From the NCBI GenBank assembly GCA_003952965.2, contig CM025850.1, positions 7,986,125-8,050,124 of the forward strand: a stretch of DNA of 64,000 nucleotides, in the 5' to 3' direction. The position numbers and the translations under genes were made by a program. Origin of the DNA: Morella rubra (Eukaryota; Streptophyta; Magnoliopsida; Fagales; Myricaceae). The notes below the pieces were generated by a model. It saw only the letters and a program-made list of their open reading frames with translations. It did no database searches and was not told where the DNA came from. Positions 1 through 10,516 of this stretch are shown in pieces (position 1 is the first letter of the stretch; every line of letters starts with the position of its first letter).

Positions 1-360
1 CTGAAAGTAAAAAGCGAAAGGAATCTTGAGTTTTTCACGACCCCTTATCTGCTATACCAAAGTTAGCAGGCTGATTCACCACAAGGATATTCTCTACTTC
101 TTTCTTAAGCTTTTGACTTTCGTTCGAAAAAAAAAAAAAAAGCAAGCAAAGCAAGCAACAGGAAAGAAAAGAAAAAACATGGAATTTCTTTGCAATTCTT
201 TCACTTTCTCAGCAAACCAAACCGGATTCAAAACTGAATTAAGCCTACCTAACCCGAGGTCAACTAGCTAGCAAAGTTGACTTTGAGCATAGACCTAAAA
301 AGAAATAGCAATAAAAGAAAATAGTTGAAAGATTTCAGTTTCAATCTCTCGGGAACTTAC
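1..360 (-). other. First intron of the LHW-type bHLH gene
   Basis: The intron starts with the GTAAGT donor at 360-355 and ends in a pyrimidine-rich acceptor whose AG is the complement of bases 1-2. A run of about 17 T on the minus strand sits near 127-142. No exon-like frame was seen inside it. Confidence 0.75.
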
Positions 361-455
361 TAAGGGTTTTGGCATCCGATCTTCCAAAACACAGCATAGG
401 ACCATTGATTCAAATCGCACAGCATCCTGGGGGCCTCTTTGAGCAGGAACCCCAT
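361..455 (-). CDS. First coding exon of an LHW/EMB1444-type bHLH transcription factor (partial gene)
   Basis: Reading the minus strand from the ATG at 455 gives 31 codons. They contain the N-terminal bHLH-MYC_N signature of the LONESOME HIGHWAY subfamily: MGFLLKEA, then NQWSYAVFWKIGCQNP. The exon ends with a strong donor, TA|GTAAGT, at 361/360. The intron fills 1-360. The first two bases of the window read as the acceptor AG (CTTTTTACTTTCAG on the minus strand), so exon 2 should start just outside the left edge. LHW-type proteins act in the nucleus in vascular and root cell proliferation, as dimers with other bHLHs; that role is family knowledge. The bHLH domain lies near the C-terminus and is not in the window. 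The match rests on about 30 residues, but the WSYAVFWKIGC core is distinctive. The overlapping longer frame on this strand (295-486) is a shadow. Confidence 0.83.
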
Positions 456-905
456 AGCTTCTGAGCTCGAAATCATGCGTGTACATAGACTATTTAGATT
501 TGAGCAAACACCCACGGAAGAGAGAGTGAAAAGAGCGACACAGAGAGGCAGAGAAACAGAGACAGCATAAAGTCACCGCCGACGGACCCAGAGCATTTGC
601 AAGGTCTTTAAGCCTAACTCCCTCGGCACGATCCTCTACCCGCTTGCTTCGTCCTCAAACCCCCCTCTTCTCTTCCTCTCCGGATCCAAGTTTCCGGCGA
701 CCATTCTCCAGTGAGCAATTCAAGGACAGAGAGTGGAAGAAAGAGAGGAGAGTAAAACTCTCGAGCGACAGAGAGAGCACGAGAAGAAAAATCAGACGTG
801 GCCGACCATCTTCCCTTGTGGCGTGATGATATGTTATTTTGACACGTGTCGCAATCTAGAAGGATGATGACGTGGATTAATAAGCCACGTCTGCGTTTTC
901 CGTCA
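456..905 (-). promoter_or_regulatory. 5' leader and ACGT-rich promoter region of the LHW-type bHLH gene
   Basis: About 390-450 bases upstream of the bHLH start codon four ACGT-type motifs lie within some 65 bases: the palindrome GACACGTGTC (841-850), TGACGTGG (868-875), GCCACGTC (884-891) and CGTCA (901-905). Such G-box/ABRE-like elements are bound by bZIP and bHLH factors. The segment 456-830 is CT-rich on the minus strand, as expected for a 5' leader. The binding role is inferred from motif knowledge only. Confidence 0.5.
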
Positions 906-1062
906 CCAAGCTGGGCCTGAGTTGACAGAAGGCTTTAAAAAAAAAAACAGAGCCCAGGGACCTTTGTGGAACGAATGAAAGCCTAATGACTAGTTTGGGA
1001 AAAGTTTTAAACCCCAGGGACTGGCAGGAATAAAAAGCCTTCTAGTAATATTGGTCCTTTTT

Positions 1063-1720
1063 CAAGGAGGACGGCTGATCCAAAGCGAGGGAGTAGTATT
1101 CTCTATTGCAAGGTAGTATTCTATACTGCAATACCTTATAGTATTGTAAGTTTTACAGCTGATCAAGTTGAGTGTTTGCAAAGGCTAGACAGGGAAGAAC
1201 CAAGAAGAGCAAACCTTTAATATTCAGCAGTCTCAACCTTATCCCCTAGTCTAGTAATTCCATTGACATCAGGAAGCCATGATTGTAGTGCATCATGGAA
1301 TGAAAACATCCTACAAGGACACGGGAGACTAAGAATAGACCTTGAAAGATGTCAAGCAACATATTGTAAAAGAATAGCACAAAGCCAAGGAAACCATGGT
1401 ATGGGGCAAAGGCAACACACAACAAACCGCGAAGGAAATCATATTACGAGTATTTTCGAGGATGACAAAATGTTTTCATTTGGTCATGTACCTTATCCTC
1501 ATCCTCCCACGCACCAATATCCAGATTATGCTAGTTATTATCATCTCGAATTCAGGAACATAGACTAGAAGTTCAAGACAGTCGTTGTTCTATAATCTTT
1601 TTTTAGCTACCTTTTTATTTTCTTTTGCCTTCTTTTTCTTTTTCCATTGGACTGGAAGGTTCAAAACATGAATAGCTACATGTATTTTGGTAGATTTGAA
1701 AAAAAAAATCATTACGGCCG
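1063..1720 (+). pseudogene. Broken gene fragment, copy A of a dispersed family
   Basis: This segment aligns with the reverse complement of 18520-18860: shared words include GTGTTTGCAAAG, GGGAAGAACCAAGAAG and CTAGTAATTCCATT, plus the AT-rich tail TTGGTAGATTTGAAAAAAAA near 1690. In copy B the same part reads as a protein ending near PFTAVNHDGCSAS. Copy A lost the frame early: the stretch at 1085-1140 is partly duplicated. It keeps about 300 bases after the shared part (frame 1263-1568, ending in a Pro/His/Tyr-rich tail) that copy B lacks. I do not recognise the parent gene. Frame loss and scattered partial copies suggest a degenerate gene or transposon-carried fragment. Confidence 0.45.
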
Positions 1721-3413
1721 TTGCACTCGCACCATGATCTTCTGCTTGACACCTCCCATAGCTTATAAGGCTCTCTTGTCCTTGTAGTAGGTTACCATCA
1801 GAGGATGCACTACCACCATGATTTCCTTCCGCTTTGTGTTATACTATTTCAATATGCTGCATGAGACTTAATTATAAACTATGAGGACTTTAGATGCCTT
1901 AAAATCATTCTCCCTATGATGCAATTTTTGATGGTCGGATTAATTCTACATGGTGCATATTATGAATTTTGATAATTCTAAAATTCAATGTGACGGAATC
2001 GTTATACTCTTACATGACATTCACTATTGTTCTAGTTTTCTGAATTCCCTCAAAGGTCCATGAAACATGAAGGGAAGGTGATACATGTTTCTGCAAGGAG
2101 GAAAATAGGCATCCATCGAGATCCCCAACCCCCTTCAACCTCAACTAAAAACAACGACGAGATAGAAGAATTCGATCCCCCAGTTGCACCACAGACCTGT
2201 AACTTTTCTATTTGAGAGGAGCAAGAGGTTAGGCCTTTGGAAACACACTTCAGATCCGATCCATCTTTCTAAATATTACATGGAGTAAAGTGAGAGCATG
2301 AGCTATTGTAATTCTATGATTATAATTTTTCAAGTAGTTCCACACATATGTAAAGGATGTGATTGATTTACAATGTGATCAGGACTACGCGACGTGCAGG
2401 TTGATAAGTTTTACTTTCTCAAAGCAATCTATCAATGGATCGTTTTTGCACAAAAGTCTTGTGTTCTCAATAGAGTATCCTATTAACGTATGGGTGTACG
2501 TATATTTTAATCTGGGTACTTTTTTTTTTTTTCTTCTTCTTCTTTTGGCTGGGACTGAAACACGATGTATGGACCCGATCTCCTACGAATGAATAAAATT
2601 AGTATTTTGTTGTGTACATGTGAATGAAATTGTCTTTGCATCCTCTGGTAAAAGTTTTCTTTCCATTTCAACTGATTTCTTTGCCCCTAAATGATAAATT
2701 TGTCCTTATAATTACTTTTATAGAATAAAATCATAATTTTGGAGAACAAAACAAAAATTTAATCAAAATTAACGGAAAATTATAACAAAATGTGTAAATT
2801 ATCTGAAATCAATAATTGGTAGGTACAATGTGACAAAAATAATAATTTTATATACAAAATGTAAAGACCTCAAAATTAAAAGTTGTGAAGTGTATCTAAC
2901 CTACCACACACTAATAAATCTCATCTATAGCACAAATTGAATTAATCAATGCATTCTGGTTCTGCGAAAAAATAGAAAAAGAGAAAAAAAAACCAATTGT
3001 CTAACTTGTTCTAGCAATACAAGTCAATTAAGTTATAGTAAGTTGGTATTGCAATTGTTGCTTATAGACTAATAAACTAATTCCTTAATTCATACCTTCG
3101 CTTGATTCAATTCAAGTTCGCAACAAATGGAAAAACAACACGCGATGGTGCGACTACACATTACGTCTAAATATGTGGCGGGAAATCATTCTGGGCCGCC
3201 TTCAACTTCCCACAATTGCAGCCACGCAATTTAAAAGAGAAGGCCTTTAGAAGCCTCAGGCAGCTGACCGGTGCATGGTGCAAGAGCCCGATCCTGGGAA
3301 TTCAACCGGCCCAAGCAGATTGGACGACCAGTTAGAAGTCCCGATTGGACTGGGCCGAATTTTTTTGAATATTACTAAGTTAAAAGACAGAACAAACAGT
3401 GATAGCTGAATCT
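1721..3413. other. Intergenic, AT-rich, with repeat remnants
   Basis: No gene seen. Bases 1790-1825 (GGTTACCATCAGAGGATGCA...) match the plus strand at 18622-18655, an inverted piece of the same broken-gene family. Bases 2676-2880 hold half of a foldback element (GGTAGGTACAATGTGACAAA) like the one at 33838-34165. Confidence 0.5.
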
Positions 3414-5709
3414 TTAACTGTTGACGAGAATATCAATTACAGGACGCGAAGCCTGGAAGAGGTTGCGGTACACCTTTTCAGTAGGGTGTACGGAGTCCCA
3501 AAATATATATTTGGAAACATCGGGGCAAACATAAGACTTTGGGTTACACAAAAACGAGGCTTCAAGATATCCTGTCCCACAGCATCCGACATTAACTTCA
3601 TCAAAACCTACAAAAAAAAAAAAAAAAAAAAAAAGAGAGAGATTGTCAATGATCAAGTTAGAATATCATTAGAAAAAATGGGCATGTTCAAGATAGATCT
3701 AGTTGCGATCCTCTCTGTATACACTCACCGAATTTTCCGTGGCCTTTGATCATGTCCATCGATGGTCCATACGTGTCAATATAGAGATCCTCGCACCTTG
3801 ATTTGCTAAACTTAGTTGCATGAAATTCAGTTCCTGTTGAAGCTTCAGATTGAAACCTCTTGCCACAGAGGAATACTCCTCGACGCAACCACGCTGCAGA
3901 TTGGCATTGTTGGAATTAAGGGTGATAACAATGGGCAAGCAGCCTATTGGACCAAGCCCAGGCACCATTATCTTTCGAGCCCCTTCGTCCCACAAACCCT
4001 ATAAACACAATCAGATATTCAATTTTTCTTTCTATCATAAGAACTCTAAAATTTAATTAATTAAGAAGTTCAAACACCTCTCTTACATGCTCTAATTTGA
4101 CATGTCAGATCCTCTAAAGAGGCGACAGGCCAATGAATTAGGAGCCTATACAAACCCGAACGGTAAAGAATGACCCAGAAAAGGGAGACAAGCTGAAATC
4201 AACTAAAAAGCAAAACGGACTGGCGGAATAAAGCAGTAGAGATGGCTGAACCAAATTGTTAGATTGATCTTACTGCAGATATATACAAGAGCCAAACCTG
4301 GATGAACTCTTTAAACAGTTGAAGCACGAATTGCTGGTAACTTGAGACAGTATATGTCTGTCGTCTGATTGGAAGAGTAAAATAGTTGAGTACGAAGTCG
4401 TTTGTACCAGCACTAATGAAGAACAATGCGTTCTTGATATGATCTTCCGTCCTTCGCTTTCCAATAGCTGACTCAAGTCTTCTCTTGTACTGTCGAAAAT
4501 ATTCCAGTTGCTTTGGTATTGGAATTACGCCCTGAAACAGAGTAAAGCTCGCACAAATGAGTGTCTTTAATTTCCAGATATATGTTAATGCTGTAAAAAG
4601 AAAAGATTGGAAAAAGCTGCTCAAAATTCGACTACTTTGTACGCACACTATTGGATAGCACGTACATAAGCGTCTGGGAGTGATTGGATATACATAATTG
4701 ATAATTCTTTTCAACGAAATTGGTTCAGATTACTCGTCAGTGTGAATTTAATGTATATTGTCGTCTTGTTTTGCGTCTCTAAGATGGAAGAGTTATGGTC
4801 TCTACAAAAAGCTGATCATTAAATTGCCAGAATGGGAATGAAATAATTGAGAGACATAAGAGATATGTATCCTTTAGAAAGTGCAGAGTGCATCTAATAT
4901 ACAGTGGGTAAAAACATTCTCCCTGTAAAAAAAAAAAAAAAAGAAGGGAAAAGGAAGTAAAAGTATCATTGGCCAATAATATTGGTGAAGAAGCTGGGAT
5001 CGAGCTATTGATGTCATGCAAGGCCAGAGATATCTGTTGCCGAAGTCAAATTATACTCAGCATGTGTGGAATAATTGCAAGAAAGAGAGTATTGCAGAAT
5101 TACACTTATCGTTGGTGTAAGTGGATCAAATCCAGTGCCGGCTGAAGCAAAGCTAACTCCTGTCATCAGCTCGAGAATGCTAAGAGTTGGGTCCAAGTAT
5201 GGTGGCACATACTCTTTTACACCAACGTAGGAAGCTGTGCCAGAAAACCAAACCAGAGCAATCACATTTTACAACTCATAAACAAAACGCCTGTGATCTA
5301 GCTGAGGCAAATAAAAAAAAGGACGAAAGCAGAAGCAAGAAGCTGGGAGGAACTTTGCCTATACAAACTAGTGCAGCACCAGTTGAGGACACAACTTTGC
5401 CTTCGGAAGATTTTCCAAGCCTACACAAAACTTACCGACAAAGTCAGTGGGAAGCCGGCCATCCGTGAACCTTCCCGTGGGTATTTGGTTTAAAAACTCT
5501 CTCCCGTAGGGCGGAAAATTGCTTTTAAAAGCCGTGCCAACGTAGTTATTGTTGCCGGGGTCGACTGTGGAGTCACCAAACACTAACAGGGCTGAAATCT
5601 TCTTGTTCGAAGCACCATGCTTTGTTAGAGCTTGAGCTGCAGAAACAAAGCCCAACAAACAGAGAAAGGAAAGAAGAAGCGGTGGAGAATGTTTATAGGA
5701 CAACCTCAT
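3414..5709 (-). CDS. GDSL esterase/lipase, five exons, frameshifted in exon 4 (possible pseudogene)
   Basis: Exons on the minus strand are 5709-5436, 5234-5104, 4531-4298, 3998-3729 and 3607-3414, all with GT-AG borders. The product has a signal peptide (about residues 1-27, [17 protein letters not shown]). It also has block [13 protein letters not shown] with the nucleophile Ser, the block III Asn in [20 protein letters not shown], and block [10 protein letters not shown] with the catalytic Asp and His. The family acts on acyl esters, usually in the cell wall or apoplast. Summed exon length is 1103 nt, one short of a multiple of three. The frame breaks near 3786-3788: residues LANQGARI are in one frame and [19 protein letters not shown] follow in another. 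As written, the protein stops early and loses the catalytic His. A one-base gap in an otherwise intact gene may be recent decay or a sequencing error. Closest remembered relative: Arabidopsis At5g45960. Confidence 0.85.
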
Positions 5710-7435
5710 GTTTTCTGATCCCTGGCCCTGCTAGGAGCTGAGAGTGATGATGCAGTGAATGACGCTGAAACTGATCAGACGGATATCTTTCTATTTGTAG
5801 TGAACCTTCATGACAAATATGCCCCTCGTAAGCGTGGACGTGACGTTCTCGTCGATCGGTAGCTGTGGCTTGGGAACCAACCTTTTCTGATTAGTCGACT
5901 GAAGTTCTCAACTGCCCCTGCCAAGTGCCGAGTGAACGCTACTCCGCAGTAGTGTTTAAAAAAAGTAGTGAAAGGAACCATACGTAAATAGAATGCCACA
6001 AATTAATTATGCTACTTTCGCTTAGGAAAAAAAAAGGTACAATTGGGGGCCACAATTGTACCTTTTTTTTTTTTTTTTTTCTAAGCCAAAGTAGCATAAT
6101 TCATTTTGTTTTTAGCTATTGTTCCAAATGTCGGTTATTCTCAAAACTTGTACAGTCCTCCCACTCTATAGGATAATTATCAGATTAAGAACCTTCAAGA
6201 TAAGTAAGATCGTTAGTTAAGATAGGAATTTATAATGCCAATCACATCTAAGTACATATGGAGGAATAACGCCAACTGCCTCTTTTCCAAAATACTGGAA
6301 ATCATTACCCATTTGGCTATGCTCTGAGCCCATTTATTTTGTTTTCGGAAAAACCCAACTAAGAGTTCACTGTGTTGAACGCTCCGAAAAGCTTTTAGTC
6401 CTCTGCACTTCTACATCAATGATTAACTCAATAGCGAACGCCCGAGAGTTAATAAATTTGCAAGCCAAAAACAGCCTGTCTCAACGTATATATGCTGCCA
6501 TCCATATGGTTTCCAAGCTAAGTATATAGAAATTTATATGTGCCCAATATATATATACAAATTTATATGTGACACGTGCTACATAAGATAGTAATATATA
6601 CAATATTACATAATTTATGTGACTTTAGTGCGGTCTATAACACATATTACATTTAGATATATAGTATATATTAGTAAAAATCCTCGATGATTTCAAACTA
6701 TTCCAATCAACTTAAAGTTGCTTACTTTCTGAAAAAAAAAAAAAAATGAAAATTTTAGTTGTCAAATAACAAAATCTCAAAGTTTTGATCAACAAAATTT
6801 TAACCTTCTCAAATAAATTCATCTTTCCCCATTTTTTTTCACAAACTCTAATAAAAAAACAACCTCCAACCAAACATCCTTCAAATTTTCTGCCAATTTT
6901 TCTTAAATTTTCACAGAAATTAATAAAATATAACTACCCCAATAAAAAAATTCATTAGAGAAAGGACATTTTTATTTTCTTAGAATACATCCAATTTGAT
7001 TTTAACATGTATCATGCTAAATCTCATGAAATTATTTTCACTCATCAATTGCTTTTATTGAGAACCTTATGATAGTAGGCTGAATTCAAATGTATTATGA
7101 TCCCCTCTAATTCCTTCCTCAATTTTCACAAACAGAAAAGAAGTCAAAACAAAAATTAATCCTTGGATTTTTTACTACACACACCCGAATTTTAGAAAGC
7201 TATCTATTATAAATTATAGGAAAAAAAATCCTGAACCTTTTTAACTCAATAAGTGGAGTTTTGAGAAAACATTTATGTTTTTAAAGATATGAGCTACGTT
7301 AAAAATACATGTAATTTTTACATTTTTTAAAAAAATGAAAATAAAATTAAGGGTTAAAATCGTAATTTAAATTTTTGTGGAGGCTAAATGACATTTTCTG
7401 TTAACGTTTTAAGATTTTAGTGGTTAAAATAATTT
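5710..7435. other. Intergenic region upstream of the lipase gene
   Basis: AT-rich with no gene seen. It holds a 97-bp hairpin (6005-6101, separate entry) and a segment near 6350-6510 that is repeated, diverged, at 9575-9700. A G-box-like CACGTG lies at about 6573-6578. Confidence 0.5.
6005..6101. repeat. Near-perfect hairpin, miniature inverted-repeat element
   Basis: The left arm AATTATGCTACTTTCGCTTA, nine A and GGTACAATTG meets its near-exact reverse complement CAATTGTACC, a T run of about 18 and CTAAGCCAAAGTAGCATAAT across a five to seven base loop (GGGGC core). Only one or two mismatches occur outside the unequal A/T runs, so the element is young or kept by selection. It could be a very short transposon-derived element. 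Confidence 0.8.
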
Positions 7436-7439
7436 TTGG

Positions 7440-7795
7440 CACATGCAAACCCTAACGGTAGAGTAATACACTTTACATCCATCAACTATAGAATGTTTGA
7501 CTTATTGCATCCTAAACCAATTTTAACACATTTCACTTTCCAAATATCGATCACACTTTGCACTATTCGTCTAATTTTTTCATCAAATTAGACCAAAAAG
7601 ATAATAATGTCCCTATTTCACTTTTCATATATTGAGAATATTGTTGTCAATTTATTGAGAGTGTTATCCTCGTATAAGTGTAAAAAATATGAGATTTTGT
7701 TCAATTTGACAGAAAGTGTAAAGTATATAAGTAGATAATTGGAGCGTGTAATGAGTGAAATGATATTTTCAAGTATCCCTTATAAGTAGTGGGTG
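7440..7795. repeat. Foldback element, same family as 8515-8915
   Basis: Both ends carry sequence of the type 'ACACTTTACATCCATCAACT ... TTGCATCC', inverted relative to each other: the right end is TGTAAAGTATATAAGTAGATAA ... GTGTAATGAGTGAAAT, split here by the ellipsis. The pattern matches the better kept element at 8515-8915 and the one at 33838-34165. No coding capacity. Confidence 0.55.
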
Positions 7796-8514
7796 AAAAT
7801 CATATTTATCTTAAAATGAATTTTCTCTCTTTTTTTAATATATATTAATTTTTGTTGTCTTGTTTTCTGGCGGCGAGAATAGCAATACAGTGGGGGTTGG
7901 AGGTTTTATATATGGTTCAAAGTATGTGCTGCTTCTATATGTAACTTTAATTTTTGTTTAGTGAAATTCTACCTACCCATTCGAAGATTATCTTTGGCAT
8001 TGTCTTCATATGCGTGCTTCAACTTGTTCATAGGAAAAAGGCAACTGTAAAACCGAGAACCATATTTGGTCTTTAATTATTGAATTTCCACGGATTGGCA
8101 CTTGATAAATTGAATGATTCTCTCCTTTTCAAGACTCTAATGGTATGGCTGTCCATAAACACTACTACTTTTACCAAAAGTTATCCAATTCGTTATGTAT
8201 ATAACATCAAAACAATATAAAAGATATTTCACATTTAAAAATCTCACATTTTCAATATCAAAGAATTTAATTTCACACAATAAAATATTTTTAAAAGTTT
8301 TTGATCTATAGAAAATCGTCATTTCATGCACTTAGTTTTCACAACACGAGATAAAAACTGTCACTTCAATTTTTAAATCCAAACGCAGTAGTATTAGATT
8401 TTTATTCCATCACTTGTAAATGCAAACATAGAATTATTAGATTTCTATCGCAACAGTTTTAAATTTAAAAAATACAAGTAAGCTTTTATTTTTTAACTTT
8501 CAAATAAAAAAAAG
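7796..8514. other. Intergenic, AT-rich
   Basis: No gene, RNA or clear repeat seen. The short frame on the minus strand at 8137-8331 has AT-driven composition and no recognisable motif. Confidence 0.5.
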
Positions 8515-8915
8515 GAGAAAATACACTTTTCACCCATGAACTATCGGGGTAGTGACACATTGCACCCCAAACTACCATCTTTAAGACATTGCACCCTCAA
8601 ACTATCAATGTTAAACACTTTGCACCCTAAACTACCCACTTTGACACATTACACCCTCCAACTATTAATATTAAACACTTCGCACCCTCTATTTGATAAT
8701 AATACCCTTGAAAAATTAATGAATTGACAACAATATCTTCAATATATCCAAAATGGGTCAAGAGTATTATCGTCATTTTAGTTGAAAATTTGATAAAGGT
8801 GTAAAATGTTAAAAATTGGTAGTTAGAGGGTGCAATGTGTCAAAATTGGTAGTTTAGGGTGTAAAGTGCATAACCTATAATAGTTTGTGAGTGAAAAATG
8901 TATTTTTTTCCGATA
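8515..8915. repeat. Foldback transposable element (about 400 bp)
   Basis: The left end AATACACTTTTCACCCATGA is matched by the reverse complement of the right end (AATACATTTTTCACTCACAA). The left arm has internal tandem units of about 36 bases built on ACATTGCACCCTCAAACTAT. The right arm has the inverted unit (AGGGTGCAATGTGTCAAAAT). It is non-coding: the 63-residue frame over it is only the repeat translated. At least three other copies lie in the window. Confidence 0.75.
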
Positions 8916-9014
8916 ATTAGGATTAGAGCCATGCTGAAAAAATACTCATTTAATATTTGTTTAGGGTCGGACGTCACAATTTCTGTCCTATTCGGACCCG
9001 AAAAACACACTTAC

Positions 9015-9168
9015 ATGGCATTGACGAACTTCATCCTCACAGTCGCTGATGTTGGCGCCGTGATTCTCGCTGAGAAGCGACGTCAAGCAATCCGCGTCGA
9101 TTCAGGCGCAACGTCAAGCACATGGGCTCGAGGAAGAATCTGCCTCTGCCTCCAAGTAAAAAGCTCCG
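9015..9168 (+). pseudogene. Fragment of a conserved plant small transmembrane-protein gene, frameshifted
   Basis: The fragment starts ATG at 9015 and reads MALTNFILTVADVGAVIL. One reading frame away it continues RSDVKQSASI, then LEEESASASK. From memory a conserved plant family has MALTNFILTVAGVSAV, LLLRSDVKQSASIFRRNVKH and LEEES in that order. Here the frame breaks after codon 18, and some residues between QSASI and LEEES are replaced or lost. The homology then fades into non-coding DNA near 9170. No introns or promoter are visible, so it may be a degraded retrocopy or partial duplicate. The open frame 8898-9269 that covers it is not the true product. Confidence 0.55.
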
Positions 9169-9169
9169 A

Positions 9170-10367
9170 AAATGGTTTTTTTGTTGGAGTTGCAAAGAAA
9201 AAAAAGGAGGAAACTTTCTTTGACCATCATTTGCTTTATTGTCAAGTGTCTAAGAGATCCAAGAGTTGATTGAAGCTGCTACGAATTTTATCAGATTCGG
9301 TTATAATGTGTTGCCACAAACCCATCCCCCACCGGGTCTGCGTTTTTTAAGGGTATGTAAATCTAGACGGAGCAGAATGAACCACCAGTGTTTCTAGGTT
9401 TTGTCAAGATCGAGGGGATTCTTTTTTTTTTTTTTTTTTTCTTTTAGGTGGGAGGGGGGGTTGTTCTACTGTTATTTGCATTTGGCCCATCCTCTATCGC
9501 CCGTGGCAGTTGTTATCATCAATGGCTGAGGCCTGGTTGCTGTTTTTTAGGTTCTCTCTTCTTCAGTAACATCTCCCAACTAACAGTCTACTGTGTTGAA
9601 TGCTCCAAGAAGCCTTTAATCCTCTACAGAGATTAAATAAATTTGAAAGACAACTTGTCTCTGTGCATTTATGCTGCCAGCTATATTGTTCTCCCCGTGC
9701 TGCAAGCTAAATTAAAAGCTTCAGCTTCCCCTCAACTTCCCCCCAAGTAGGGTCTTTTTCCTCATGAAATCAGTCCACACATATGGAATCTCCCCTTCAT
9801 CGTTTATGCAGACAGTACAAATAACAGTATCCAGGCAGCATAAAACATTAATTTTTGGGGATCCCAAGGGTGGGGAATCCATCTAAGCTTCAATATAGTT
9901 TTATAAGTTTGCCAAGCTTGTATGTGCTCAATAAAACGTCTTTAGTGCGCAGCTCTAGAGGATCAACTTTCAACCCTTGATGAACAGATTTGTTGCTTGA
10001 CCATCATATGATATCCACAGCCAAGCTAGCCCACAGGGTAAAATCCCTTTCCATGGATATATCAATGCCCAATTCTTTATGGGGGAAAGCGGAGGATTCG
10101 TGCCGACCTTTCAATGGATATATCTGAGAATGGCACAGTTTTACTTGATTAGGTGACATGGAGATGACCTTCGATGGCAACACGATACGATCACATACTG
10201 CTTTTGCGAATTAATATCAAACTGAGAATTTTGTGAATTTTGCATTCACAACAGTTTAGACGGTGCTCAGATGTAAATTCTCTACCAGCCGATAGACAAC
10301 AAATCCTTCATCGATTTGGATGACAATGGGGGGCAAGCTCAAGTGTCGGTAGACGGTAAGATGATTT
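9170..10367. other. Intergenic with a duplicated segment
   Basis: No gene seen. The part 9575-9700 (CTACTGTGTTGAATGCTCCA, AAATAAATTTG, TTTATGCTGCCA) is a diverged copy of 6350-6510 in the same orientation. A run of about 22 T lies at 9422-9441. Confidence 0.45.
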
Positions 10368-10516
10368 CATTGCCCTCAAAAAGAAAAGACAGGTCATTTC
10401 ATTTCTCTCCAATTTCTAAAAGGGTTATACGGGCTATTACATCATTGCCCTTAAAAAGAAAAGACACAGGCCATTTCATTACTTTCCCATTTCTAAAAGG
10501 CTTATACGGGCTAGGC
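10368..10516 (+). repeat. Two-copy 75-bp tandem repeat
   Basis: CATTGCCCTCAAAAAGAAAA at 10368 recurs as CATTGCCCTTAAAAAGAAAA at 10443. Both copies run on through CATTTCTAAAAGG-type and TTATACGGGCTA words. The period is 75 bases, a multiple of three, so the frame 10316-10543 stays open. There is no other sign that it is coding. Confidence 0.7.

Noticed and set aside
3399-3749. Plus-strand frame of 116 codons.
   Set aside because: It is antisense to lipase exons 4 and 5 and includes a translated poly-A run.
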